Assembly: GCA_027061995.1 (NCBI GenBank)
Contig: JAMOUT010000087.1
Location: 25,652-89,651 of the forward strand
Direction of reading: 5' to 3'
Origin: Candidatus Aminicenantota bacterium
GTDB taxonomy: Bacteria > Acidobacteriota > Aminicenantia > JAMOAD01
Length of the DNA stretch: 64,000 bases
This document shows, in pieces, positions 37,833 to 44,951 of this stretch. Both the position numbers and the translations under genes were made by a program. The notes under the pieces were generated by a model. It saw nothing but the letters and a program-made list of their open reading frames with translations. It was not told the origin of the DNA and ran no database searches. Each line of letters begins with the position of its first letter. Position 1 is the first letter of the stretch.

Positions 37833-39121
37833 TTCAGACTCCTTATATATGCCGCAACTTCAGCGGATGCCGCTCCGGCTGATAATATTGAATCGGGGAT
37901 ATCCTTTGGTCCGGTTGCTGTTCCCGCGGCAAAAATCCCTTTTAAATTTGTTTTAGCCGGATTGATCAATGGATCCGTCTGTTTAACATAAAAATATTCA
38001 TCAAGCTCAAGTTCTTCGGTTTTAAACGATGAAGTTATCTGTGGGTTCGATAACATCCCCACGGATAAAACAACAAGATCATGCTCCATCTCCTTTACAC
38101 CGCCGGAGCCCTCTATATCCTCATACCTGACTTTAAGATTCCCGCTCTCTTTGATCTCCTCAATCTTAGCAACTTTACCTTTGATAAATTGAACTCCCAT
38201 ATCCTTCGCCTGTTGATAAAATTCTTCAAAACCTTTTCCGAATGCTCTTATATCAATATAATAAATTGTAATATCCGCAAGAGGTAAGGCTCCCATTAAA
38301 AGCTGAGCCTGCTTTATCGAATACATGCAACATATTTGAGAGCATATAGGGTTTCCTACTGAAACATCTCTTGAACCAGTGCAAAGAATGTATGCGATAT
38401 TTTCCGGAATTTTACCGTCAAGCGGCCTGATTACAGCATTATAAGGCCTTGTAGGAGAAAGAAGTCTGTCCATCTCCATTGCATCCATAACATTGGGATA
38501 CATCCCGAATCCGTATTGCGGTTTTTTTCTCGCAGGAAAAAGATTGAACCCGGTCGCAAGAACCACGGATTTTACTTTCAAAGTATAATACTCAGGCTCC
38601 TGTGTGAAATCTATCGCATTTGCGGGGCACACTCTTTCACAAGCTCCGCAAAGGATACAATTATCAATATCAATTACCGCTGTTTTGGGTATCGCGGTGC
38701 TATAGGGGATATAGACAGCTCTTCTTCCGACAAGTCCGAAATTGAATTGATCCTCCACATTTACGGGACAATTCGCTTCACACTCCTGACAACCCGTGCA
38801 AAGGTCCTCCCTAACAAATTTGGGTTTCTTAAGAATCTTAACCTTGAATTTTTTATCTATCCGTTCAATACTCGAAACTTCACTATAACTTAAAACTTCT
38901 ATATTCTCATGACGCATTGTTTCCGACATCTTAGGTGTCGCGATACAACTTGCGCAATCAAGGGTGGGAAAAACCTTACTAAGGAGAATCATTTTACCAC
39001 CTATGGAAGGTTCTTTTTCTATGAGAATAACTTTAAAACCCATATTCGCAAGATTAAGCGAAGTTTCCTGTCCTGCAATACCACCACCGACAACCATTAC
39101 ATCATATTCAAGATGAAACAT
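37829..39121 (-). CDS. qmoA: QmoA-like FAD/iron-sulfur flavoprotein (HdrA family, short form)
   Basis: A 430-aa HdrA-family flavoprotein. The FAD motif VVGGGIAGQETSLN lies near the start, then the family Cys pair in DCASCIATPKM, CTGCQECEANCP (about 115-126) and CILCGACERVCP (about 160-171) for two clusters, and the ICCMYSIKQAQ region of HdrA proteins. The length is that of QmoA. I start it at the ATG at 39121 because GGAGGG ends 4 nt upstream; an earlier in-frame ATG at 39139 has no ribosome site. It overlaps the MvhD-like gene by 14 nt and hdrA by 4 nt. Confidence 0.9.
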   Translation of the reverse strand: MFHLEYDVMVVGGGIAGQETSLNLANMGFKVILIEKEPSIGGKMILLSKVFPTLDCASCIATPKMSETMRHENIEVLSYSEVSSIERIDKKFKVKILKKPKFVREDLCTGCQECEANCPVNVEDQFNFGLVGRRAVYIPYSTAIPKTAVIDIDNCILCGACERVCPANAIDFTQEPEYYTLKVKSVVLATGFNLFPARKKPQYGFGMYPNVMDAMEMDRLLSPTRPYNAVIRPLDGKIPENIAYILCTGSRDVSVGNPICSQICCMYSIKQAQLLMGALPLADITIYYIDIRAFGKGFEEFYQQAKDMGVQFIKGKVAKIEEIKESGNLKVRYEDIEGSGGVKEMEHDLVVLSVGMLSNPQITSSFKTEELELDEYFYVKQTDPLINPAKTNLKGIFAAGTATGPKDIPDSILSAGAASAEVAAYIRSLK

Positions 39122-39554
39122 CTTTCCCTCCGGATTCATTTTTTATACTACCCATTTTTATCAAAGCTTCAGAAAATTTTTTCATATGATTTACAAAAGG
39201 TTCCGCACAAACAGAACATATTGCAGCCATTTTAATTCTCGCGGGATTAATCCCGATATCCTGTGCCTTTGTTTGAGCTTCCTGAACTATTTTTGCCGTT
39301 AATTCGGAACAATCATCCCGATAAGGACAATCTGTTCCATCCGCAGCAATAAATACACCGTCAAACCCTTTTTTAAATGCATATATAATCCAATCGGGAT
39401 TTATACCGCTTGAACAAGGGAGACTAACAGTATAAGCGGAAGGGGGATAGTGCATCTTTAAAAGACCCGCAAGATCTATCCCCGGATCCGAAATACTGTT
39501 AGTTGAAAAAACAAGGATTTTAGGGGAAAATTCCCCTTCCCTTTTTTCCGTCAT
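39108..39554 (-). CDS. MvhD/FrhD-like iron-sulfur protein, altered cysteine pattern
   Basis: A 148-aa homologue of MvhD, the [2Fe-2S] protein that passes electrons to HdrA and forms the C-terminal domain of QmoB. Family order is clear: LAGLLKMHYPP (about 28-38), LPCSSGINPDWIIYAFKKGFDGVFIA (45-70), DGTDCPYRDDC (72-82). The N-terminal CxxC of classical MvhD is replaced by STNSIS (17-22), leaving C47, C76 and C82. An extra CSVC pair at 113-116 may supply ligands. It overlaps tusA by 4 nt and the QmoA-like gene by 14 nt, so the complex subunits are translated together. Confidence 0.82.
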   Translation of the reverse strand: MTEKREGEFSPKILVFSTNSISDPGIDLAGLLKMHYPPSAYTVSLPCSSGINPDWIIYAFKKGFDGVFIAADGTDCPYRDDCSELTAKIVQEAQTKAQDIGINPARIKMAAICSVCAEPFVNHMKKFSEALIKMGSIKNESGGKDVSS

Positions 39555-39808
39555 TTCATTTTTTTCATAAAGATTCGCCAGTATCCGGCTTCTTCAACAA
39601 TACCGAGAAACTCATGTCCCATCTTGTTTGCCCATTTCGGGATATCTTTTGTTGTTCCTTCATCCGATGACATAATCTCCATGATACCACCAACCGAAAC
39701 TTCGGCAAGAGCTCTCTTAGCCGCCAAAAGAGGTCCCGGGCAAGCAGTTCCTCTTGCATCAATTACTTTGTCCGCCTTTAAATTTTTTAATTCTTCTTGA
39801 TTTAACAT
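39551..39808 (-). CDS. tusA: TusA/SirA-family sulfur carrier
   Basis: An 85-aa sulfur-carrier protein. The signature ARGTACPGPLLAAKRAL has the persulfide-forming C23 in a CPxP motif, followed by the helix and strand pattern of TusA and the C-terminal GYWRIFMKK. TusA proteins hand sulfane sulfur between partners such as DsrE, rhodaneses and Hdr-like complexes. Here it lies between a DsrE-family gene (57 nt upstream) and an MvhD-like gene (4-nt overlap), a gene order recalling the DsrE-TusA-Hdr cassettes of sulfur metabolism. An AGGAGG ribosome site is present. Confidence 0.93.
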   Translation of the reverse strand: MLNQEELKNLKADKVIDARGTACPGPLLAAKRALAEVSVGGIMEIMSSDEGTTKDIPKWANKMGHEFLGIVEEAGYWRIFMKKMK

Positions 39809-39864
39809 ATTATTCCTCCTGTTTTAATTATTAAAATTTCCAATATAAACAATACGACTAATGA

Positions 39865-40281
39865 TTAGATGAAAAGATTTACATCAGCTTCTTCAGCTGC
39901 TGAAATATACTCACCTATGCCTACGATATCATCGGCTATATCAACAAAATCTTCGAGCTTTTCTCCACCCCAGATCTTTCCTGCTAATCCGCAAATATGA
40001 ATTTTAACATTCGTTAGTTCTTTAGCCTGTCTGAAAAATTCAATCCATTTGGGAACTTTAAGTCTTTCGAGTGATGCGAAAAATTCATCCTTTTTGTCAT
40101 TCAATTCAGCAAGATGTTTGTTTGTATCAACATTCTCTTTTTTAAAAGCATAAGCACCCATTAAAAGAACATAGATATTAACCTCCATATCCTGAGCTGC
40201 GGCTCCGCTTAATACAACTCCAGCTGCCGTTAGTTTGTCAACGCTTCCCGTGAAAATAGCCATACACATTTTTTTTGCCAT
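39865..40281 (-). CDS. DsrE-family sulfur-relay protein
   Basis: A 138-aa DsrE/DsrF/peroxiredoxin-like protein. The start MAKKMCMAIFTGSVDKLTAAGVVLSGAAAQDMEVNIYVLLMGA has the nucleotide-like Rossmann strand and helix typical of the family. The conserved late Cys is C97 in VKIHICGLAG; C6 lies in the first strand. It probably receives or donates sulfane sulfur with the neighbouring TusA. Which DsrE subgroup it belongs to needs a tree. It has an AGGAGG site and follows the ArsR regulator by 14 nt. Confidence 0.86.
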   Translation of the reverse strand: MAKKMCMAIFTGSVDKLTAAGVVLSGAAAQDMEVNIYVLLMGAYAFKKENVDTNKHLAELNDKKDEFFASLERLKVPKWIEFFRQAKELTNVKIHICGLAGKIWGGEKLEDFVDIADDIVGIGEYISAAEEADVNLFI

Positions 40282-40295
40282 AATATTCCTCCTAT

Positions 40296-40634
40296 TTATT
40301 TAATTTTATTAAAATTCAAAAGATTATTCCGTTTTAGCGTTATCAATTTAACTATTTCTTTCATGTTTTTTATCACATCAAGAAGTTCATAATGCTCCAA
40401 ATAATAGTAGATATAATTTCCCTCTTTTTTTCTTCCGAGTATCCCGATTTTATAAAGGGAGTTCAAATTATTTGATAAATTACTCATTGAAACCCCTATC
40501 TTTTCCTGTATTTCAGATACATTGAGCCTATCTTTCTGAATAGCTTCGATTATCCTTAATTTCAGAGGAGTATTAATACTCCTACATACCAAACTATAAT
40601 ACTCAAAAAATTTTTCCTCATTCTCATTCATCAT
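40296..40634 (-). CDS. ArsR-family transcriptional regulator of the sulfur/Hdr operon
   Basis: A 112-aa winged-helix regulator. The recognition region is VSEIQEKIGVSMSNLSNNLNSLYKIGILGRKKEGNYIYYYL (about 40-80), the ArsR layout of helix-turn-helix plus beta wing. It has a single Cys (C17), so a two-Cys persulfide or metal switch is not obvious within one chain; inter-subunit chemistry is possible. It is the first gene of the operon ending with the QmoC-like gene and probably autoregulates it. It has no Shine-Dalgarno; the ATG is 5 nt from a -10 box. Confidence 0.85.
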   Translation of the reverse strand: MMNENEEKFFEYYSLVCRSINTPLKLRIIEAIQKDRLNVSEIQEKIGVSMSNLSNNLNSLYKIGILGRKKEGNYIYYYLEHYELLDVIKNMKEIVKLITLKRNNLLNFNKIK

Positions 40635-40639
40635 ACAAT

Positions 40640-40668
40640 AATATAATTCAAAAAATTCAAAATGTCAA
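40640..40668 (-). promoter_or_regulatory. Near-consensus promoter of the ArsR-DsrE-TusA-Qmo/Hdr operon, leaderless type
   Basis: Minus strand: -35 TTGACA (40668-40663), 17-nt spacer, -10 TATATT (40645-40640), 5 nt, ATG at 40634. The spacer holds two direct copies of an ATTCAAAA-like octamer (plus strand, about 40646-40662), a candidate operator for the ArsR protein. Confidence 0.75.
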
Positions 40669-40845
40669 GTATTTAACAATAAAACAATTCATAAAATTGT
40701 GAAATAGTTAATTGCTAATCATTCCAACAGTATTAATAAAATATAATATGCTATTTTCTTATGTTTCAAGAGCATCTTTTATTTCCCCCGACTCTGTATT
40801 TAAGTTAATTATCAAACCATGTATCTAACAATGAATATAGTGAAG

Positions 40846-40874
40846 TTGACAAATCTCAGTTATTGAAATAAAAT
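40846..40874 (+). promoter_or_regulatory. Near-consensus sigma-70 promoter for tRNA-Ala and ugd
   Basis: -35 TTGACA (40846-40851), 17-nt spacer, -10 TAAAAT (40869-40874). Predicted start near 40881, about 15 nt before the tRNA. It faces away from the ArsR promoter. Confidence 0.8.
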
Positions 40875-40895
40875 TAGGCCTTAATTGAAATTGTC

Positions 40896-40968
40896 GGGCG
40901 GTTGGCTCAGCTGGGAGAGCGTGGCGTTCGCAACGCCAAGGTCAGGGGTTCAAATCCCCTACCGTCCA
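40896..40968 (+). tRNA. tRNA-Ala (anticodon CGC)
   Basis: A complete 73-nt cloverleaf: 7-bp acceptor, D-stem GCTC/GAGC, anticodon stem TGGCG/CGCCA around loop TTCGCAA (anticodon CGC, reading GCG), and T-arm AGGGG/CCCCT with TTCAAAT. The G3-U70 wobble pair that marks alanine tRNAs is present. The discriminator is A; CCA is not encoded. The ugd start codon follows 16 nt later, so the tRNA is probably cut from the ugd transcript. Confidence 0.95.
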
Positions 40969-40984
40969 CTTATTTGGAGGAGAT

Positions 40985-42301
40985 ATGAAAGTTTCTGTTA
41001 TCGGAGTAGGATATGTAGGAATAATAACGGCTGTTTCTCTTGCCGAACTCGGGCATAATGTTCTCGGGATGGATGATAACAAAGAAAAGGTTAAATCTTT
41101 CAGCAAAGGGATATCCCCTATTTATGAAGAGGGACTTGAAGAAGCATTAAATAAAAATATAAAAGAAGGGACTCTATCTTTCACAGATAGCATTGAAGTG
41201 GCTATCTCTCACGGAGAAGTAATTTTTATATGTGTGGGAACCCCTTCGCTTCCCGGAGGAAAAGCTGATCTTAGTTTCGTTGAAAGAGTTGCAAGGGAGA
41301 TAGCAAAAAATGCAAAAGAATATAAACTAATAGTTGAAAAATCAACGGTTCCCGTGAAAACATCGGAGCAGATATTAAAAACCATAAAATTATACAATAA
41401 ACACGGGGTTGAACTTGAAGTGGCTTCAAATCCCGAGTTTCTTAGAGAGGGAACAGCTCTTCAGGATTTTTTTGAGGCTGATAGGATTGTCATAGGTGTA
41501 AGCAGCAAGAAAGCTGAAAATCTTTTCAGAGAGTTGTATAAAGGGATAGATTCCCCTATTGTTGTTACAGATCCTAATACTGCGGAAATCATAAAACATG
41601 CTTCAAACTCTTTTCTCGCAATGAAAATCTCTTTTATAAATATGGTTGCCGATCTCTGCGAAAACACGGGTGCTGATATTAATAAAGTGGCGGAGGGGAT
41701 GGGTTTTGATAAAAGAATCGGAAAATCTTTTTTGAATGCGGGAATAGGTTACGGGGGAAGTTGTTTCCCGAAAGATGTCAGAGCTTTTAACCAAATAGGA
41801 AAAGAAAACGGGCTTGACTTTTCTCTTCTTAAAGATGTTGATAAAATAAATATTGAAAGAGTTGAGAGGTTCATATCAAAACTCAGGAAAGCTCACTGGG
41901 TTTTTAAAGACAAGGTTTTCTCATTATGGGGACTCGCTTTTAAACCCGGAACAGATGATATAAGAGAGGCTCCGGCCCTTAAAGTGATGGAGATTTTACT
42001 AAATGAGGGTGCAATTTTGAGGGTCTATGACCCTAAGGCAATGGAAAATGTAAAAAAGATATTTCCTCCTACGGAAAAACTATATTATGCTCAGGACCCA
42101 TATGATGCGGCAAAAGATTCGGAAGCTATTCTTCTGATTACCGAATGGGATGAATTTAAAAGCATAGATTTTTCAAAAATAAAAGATATGATATTGACGA
42201 ATGTCCTTATAGACGGAAGAAATCTATATTCACCGAAAAAAATGAAAGAGGAAGGATTCATATATTATCCTGTGGGAAAACCCCCTATTGAAGAGATATG
42301 A
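40985..42301 (+). CDS. ugd: UDP-glucose 6-dehydrogenase
   Basis: Oxidises UDP-glucose to UDP-glucuronate with NAD+. Features: Rossmann start VSVIGVGYVGIITAVSLAELGH, EKSTVPVKTSE, NPEFLREGTALQDFFEADRIVIG (about 147-169), the catalytic Cys in GIGYGGSCFPKD (about 255-266), and WGLAFKPGTDDIREAP. At 438 aa it has normal length. A TTGGAGGAG site precedes the ATG. UDP-xylose synthase follows 30 nt downstream, so the two make UDP-xylose for surface glycans. Confidence 0.96.
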   Translation: MKVSVIGVGYVGIITAVSLAELGHNVLGMDDNKEKVKSFSKGISPIYEEGLEEALNKNIKEGTLSFTDSIEVAISHGEVIFICVGTPSLPGGKADLSFVERVAREIAKNAKEYKLIVEKSTVPVKTSEQILKTIKLYNKHGVELEVASNPEFLREGTALQDFFEADRIVIGVSSKKAENLFRELYKGIDSPIVVTDPNTAEIIKHASNSFLAMKISFINMVADLCENTGADINKVAEGMGFDKRIGKSFLNAGIGYGGSCFPKDVRAFNQIGKENGLDFSLLKDVDKINIERVERFISKLRKAHWVFKDKVFSLWGLAFKPGTDDIREAPALKVMEILLNEGAILRVYDPKAMENVKKIFPPTEKLYYAQDPYDAAKDSEAILLITEWDEFKSIDFSKIKDMILTNVLIDGRNLYSPKKMKEEGFIYYPVGKPPIEEI

Positions 42302-42331
42302 TTTTATTATAAAATAGATAAAGAGGAGGCA

Positions 42332-43282
42332 ATGGCAAAACAAAGAGTTTTGATAACGGGAGGAGCGGGTTTTCTCGGTTCTCACCTTTGTGAAAAATTC
42401 CTTGACAAAGGTTATGAAGTTATTGTTATGGACAATCTTTTAACTTCAACCATAGATAATGTTTCCCATCTTTTCGGCCATGATAATTTCACTTTTATAA
42501 AATATAATGTTGTAAATTATATATATGTGGAAGGTAAAATAGATTTGATTCTTCATTTTGCTTGCCCCGCTTCACCGATAGATTATATAAAACACCCGAT
42601 TCATACGATGAAAGTGGATTCTCTCGGGACTCTTAATTCTCTCGGTCTTGCAAAAATCAAGAAGAGCAGATATGTTTTTGCTTCAACTTCTGAAATCTAT
42701 GGCTCCGCACGAATTCATCCCCAAAAAGAGAGTTATTGGGGGAATGTTAATCCCGTAGGGCCCCGAAGTGTCTATGATGAAGCTAAAAGATTTTCTGAAG
42801 CTATGAGCATGGCGTATCACAGGAAATATAATATAGATGTAAGAATAGCAAGAATTTTCAATACTTATGGCCCTAACATGAGACCGGATGACGGAAGAGT
42901 CGTATCCTCTTTTATTGTTAATGCTCTTCAAAATAAACCGATTGAAGTTTTCGGTGATGGTTCGCAATCAAGAAGTTTTTGCTTTGTGGATGATTTAATC
43001 GAAGGGATATTCAGATTATCGGTTCATGATAATCTTAACGGAGAGATATTCAATCTCGGAAATCCCGAAGAGATTAAAATCATAGACCTTGCAAAATTAA
43101 TAATTGAGATCACAGGTTCAAAGTCGGAAATAATATATAAAGAATTACCAGAAGATGATCCCCCCGCCCGAAAACCCGATATTGATAAAGCAAAGAAGAT
43201 AATAGATTGGCAACCTAAAATAGGGCTGAAAGAGGGATTGAAAAAAACAATTGATTATTTTAAAAAAATGATAGAACCTTAA
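42332..43282 (+). CDS. UDP-glucuronate decarboxylase (UDP-xylose synthase)
   Basis: Short-chain dehydrogenase-type enzyme converting UDP-glucuronate to UDP-xylose. NAD-binding GGAGFLGSHLCE (about 10-21), then HFACPASPIDYIKHPI, the STSEIYG strand, the catalytic YxxxK in SVYDEAKRFSEA, and ARIFNTYGPNMRPDDGRVVSSF, which are specific to the UXS group. At 316 aa it matches UXS. The preceding ugd provides its substrate. GAGGAGG lies just before the ATG, and the next gene's start overlaps its stop by one base. Confidence 0.93.
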   Translation: MAKQRVLITGGAGFLGSHLCEKFLDKGYEVIVMDNLLTSTIDNVSHLFGHDNFTFIKYNVVNYIYVEGKIDLILHFACPASPIDYIKHPIHTMKVDSLGTLNSLGLAKIKKSRYVFASTSEIYGSARIHPQKESYWGNVNPVGPRSVYDEAKRFSEAMSMAYHRKYNIDVRIARIFNTYGPNMRPDDGRVVSSFIVNALQNKPIEVFGDGSQSRSFCFVDDLIEGIFRLSVHDNLNGEIFNLGNPEEIKIIDLAKLIIEITGSKSEIIYKELPEDDPPARKPDIDKAKKIIDWQPKIGLKEGLKKTIDYFKKMIEP

Positions 43283-43902
43283 TGAAATTTATTAAATTCA
43301 AACTTATCCCTTTCCTTGTTTTTTTTATAATGAAAATACTGTATTCAACATACAGAATCACAATCATAAATAAAACTAATGAAGATTTGTGCCTCCCTTC
43401 CGTTTTAACATTTTGGCATGGTAAGATGTGGGTGCTTATCCCTTTTCTCGGTAAAAAAGGGGTGGTTGCACTTGTATCTAATTCTGAAGACGGAGAGATG
43501 ATCTCCGGTCTTCTTAAATATTTCGGATATAAACTTGTTCGAGGTTCAACATCAAGAGGGGGGAGCAGAGCTCTTGTTAAAATGATAAAAATGCTTAAAC
43601 AGGGAGAGGTTGTCGCAATAACACCGGATGGACCGAGAGGTCCTTCAAGGGTTTTTCAAAAAGGGGCATTGTATCTATCGGCAAAAGCCAATGTTCCCAT
43701 TATCCCTATGAATTTTGTATCATCAAGCTCTTACAAATTCTCTTCTTGGGATAGATTCGAAATCCCATACCCTTTTGCGAAAGTCAAAATAATAATAGGG
43801 GAAAAATTTATAATAGACGGGAAATCAGATGATAAAAATACAGACAAATATTCCGAAACAATGAAAGGAATAATAGACTCACTTGAACATGAAAAAGAAT
43901 AA
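43282..43902 (+). CDS. Lysophospholipid acyltransferase-family protein (DUF374)
   Basis: A 206-aa membrane-associated protein with an N-terminal hydrophobic anchor (about 8-28). The DUF374 motifs are all present: FWHGKMW, VSNSEDGEMISGLLKYFGYKLVRGSTSRGGSRAL (about 70-103) and ITPDGPRGPSRVFQKGALYLS. The HG and PDGPRGP motifs correspond to acyltransferase motifs I and III of LpxL/LPLAT enzymes. It may act in lipid A or phospholipid synthesis. It sits in the UDP-xylose operon and overlaps the downstream permease gene by about 14 nt. Confidence 0.87.
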   Translation: MKFIKFKLIPFLVFFIMKILYSTYRITIINKTNEDLCLPSVLTFWHGKMWVLIPFLGKKGVVALVSNSEDGEMISGLLKYFGYKLVRGSTSRGGSRALVKMIKMLKQGEVVAITPDGPRGPSRVFQKGALYLSAKANVPIIPMNFVSSSSYKFSSWDRFEIPYPFAKVKIIIGEKFIIDGKSDDKNTDKYSETMKGIIDSLEHEKE

Positions 43903-44872
43903 TGGACTATTATCAATCATATTTATAATTTCATTATCCGTAATATTTATCGCCCCTTTTCTCGGAGCGGTTAAAATCACTTTAAAAGGATTATCGGATG
44001 ATAGTATGTTAAGAACAATTTTTTTTAACCTAAGAGTTCCGAGGGTTCTTCTTTCATTTCTATCGGGGGCTTCCTTATCTGTTGCAGGATTGATTTTGCA
44101 ATCGGTTTTCAGAAATCCGCTTGTATCCCCATACACGCTCGGAGTTTCATCGGCAGCATCGGCGGGAGTTTTTTTTTCAATTAAAACAGGGCTCTTTTTC
44201 ACACTGTTTTCCATTCTAACCTCTTATAATATTTTTTCAATAATTTTTGCTTTATGCTCGGTTTTTTTTCTTTATTTTTTATCAAAAAAACGGGGGGATT
44301 TTAACCTTAACACAGCACTTCTCGCAGGGATATCACTCAATTTTCTGTTTTCATCTTTTATTATGATTCTACATTTTATCTCATCGCCCCAAGAGAGTTT
44401 TGAAATCTTCAAATGGATTTTCGGGAGCCTTGAAACAGAAGGGTATTCAATAGTTATAATCTTTTTTATTTTATTTATTTTTCTGTTTTTCCTATCCTTT
44501 TATTATAGAAGAGAGCTTGACCTTTTCTCTTTATCGGAAGAGATTGCATTAAGCAAGGGTGTTGATGTTGAAAAATTTAAAATCATTGTTTTCCTTGCCC
44601 TCTCCATCATCATTGCAATTATCGTATCATATACGGGACCTATAGGTTTCATTGGACTGATTATCCCCCATATCGCAAAAAAAACAGGAAGCGGAAAACA
44701 CTCTATTCTTATCCCTCTATCCGCATATCTCGGAGGGATACTCCTTGTTTTTTCAGACATTTTCGCTAGAATAATTGTTCCACCGGCTGAAATTCCCATA
44801 GGTATAATCACAACTCTCTTCGGTGTTCCTTTCTTCATATATCTTATTTGGAGAAAAGACAAATTGTATTAA
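43889..44872 (+). CDS. FecCD/BtuC-family ABC transporter permease
   Basis: Inner-membrane channel of a type II ABC importer for siderophore, haem or cobalamin. About nine to ten helices in 327 aa. Family marks: LRVPRVLLSFLSGASLSVAGLILQSVFRNPLVSPYTLGVSSAASAG (about 45-90) and YTGPIGFIGLIIPHIAKK (about 250-267), the ATPase-coupling region. No ATPase or binding-protein gene is adjacent, which is unusual. I choose ATG 43889; an alternative TTG at 43883 adds two residues. Neither has a good ribosome site, as expected with overlap coupling to the acyltransferase gene. Confidence 0.9.
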   Translation: MKKNNGLLSIIFIISLSVIFIAPFLGAVKITLKGLSDDSMLRTIFFNLRVPRVLLSFLSGASLSVAGLILQSVFRNPLVSPYTLGVSSAASAGVFFSIKTGLFFTLFSILTSYNIFSIIFALCSVFFLYFLSKKRGDFNLNTALLAGISLNFLFSSFIMILHFISSPQESFEIFKWIFGSLETEGYSIVIIFFILFIFLFFLSFYYRRELDLFSLSEEIALSKGVDVEKFKIIVFLALSIIIAIIVSYTGPIGFIGLIIPHIAKKTGSGKHSILIPLSAYLGGILLVFSDIFARIIVPPAEIPIGIITTLFGVPFFIYLIWRKDKLY

Positions 44873-44917
44873 ATTCATTTATTCGCAATGATTCCCCAAA
44901 CACCAATTATGAGAATA

Positions 44918-44946
44918 TTGAATTTTTTAATTTATTGTTATAAAAT
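44918..44946 (+). promoter_or_regulatory. Sigma-70-type promoter giving a leaderless mRNA for the aminotransferase
   Basis: -35 TTGAAT (44918-44923), 17-nt spacer, -10 TAAAAT (44941-44946), then 5 nt to the ATG at 44952. No ribosome site is present. Confidence 0.6.
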
Positions 44947-44951
44947 AGACA

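Noticed and set aside
39119-39139. Upstream ATG at 39139 as the start of the QmoA-like gene
   Set aside because: GGAGGG lies directly before the second ATG (39121), and the conserved flavoprotein N-terminus starts there.
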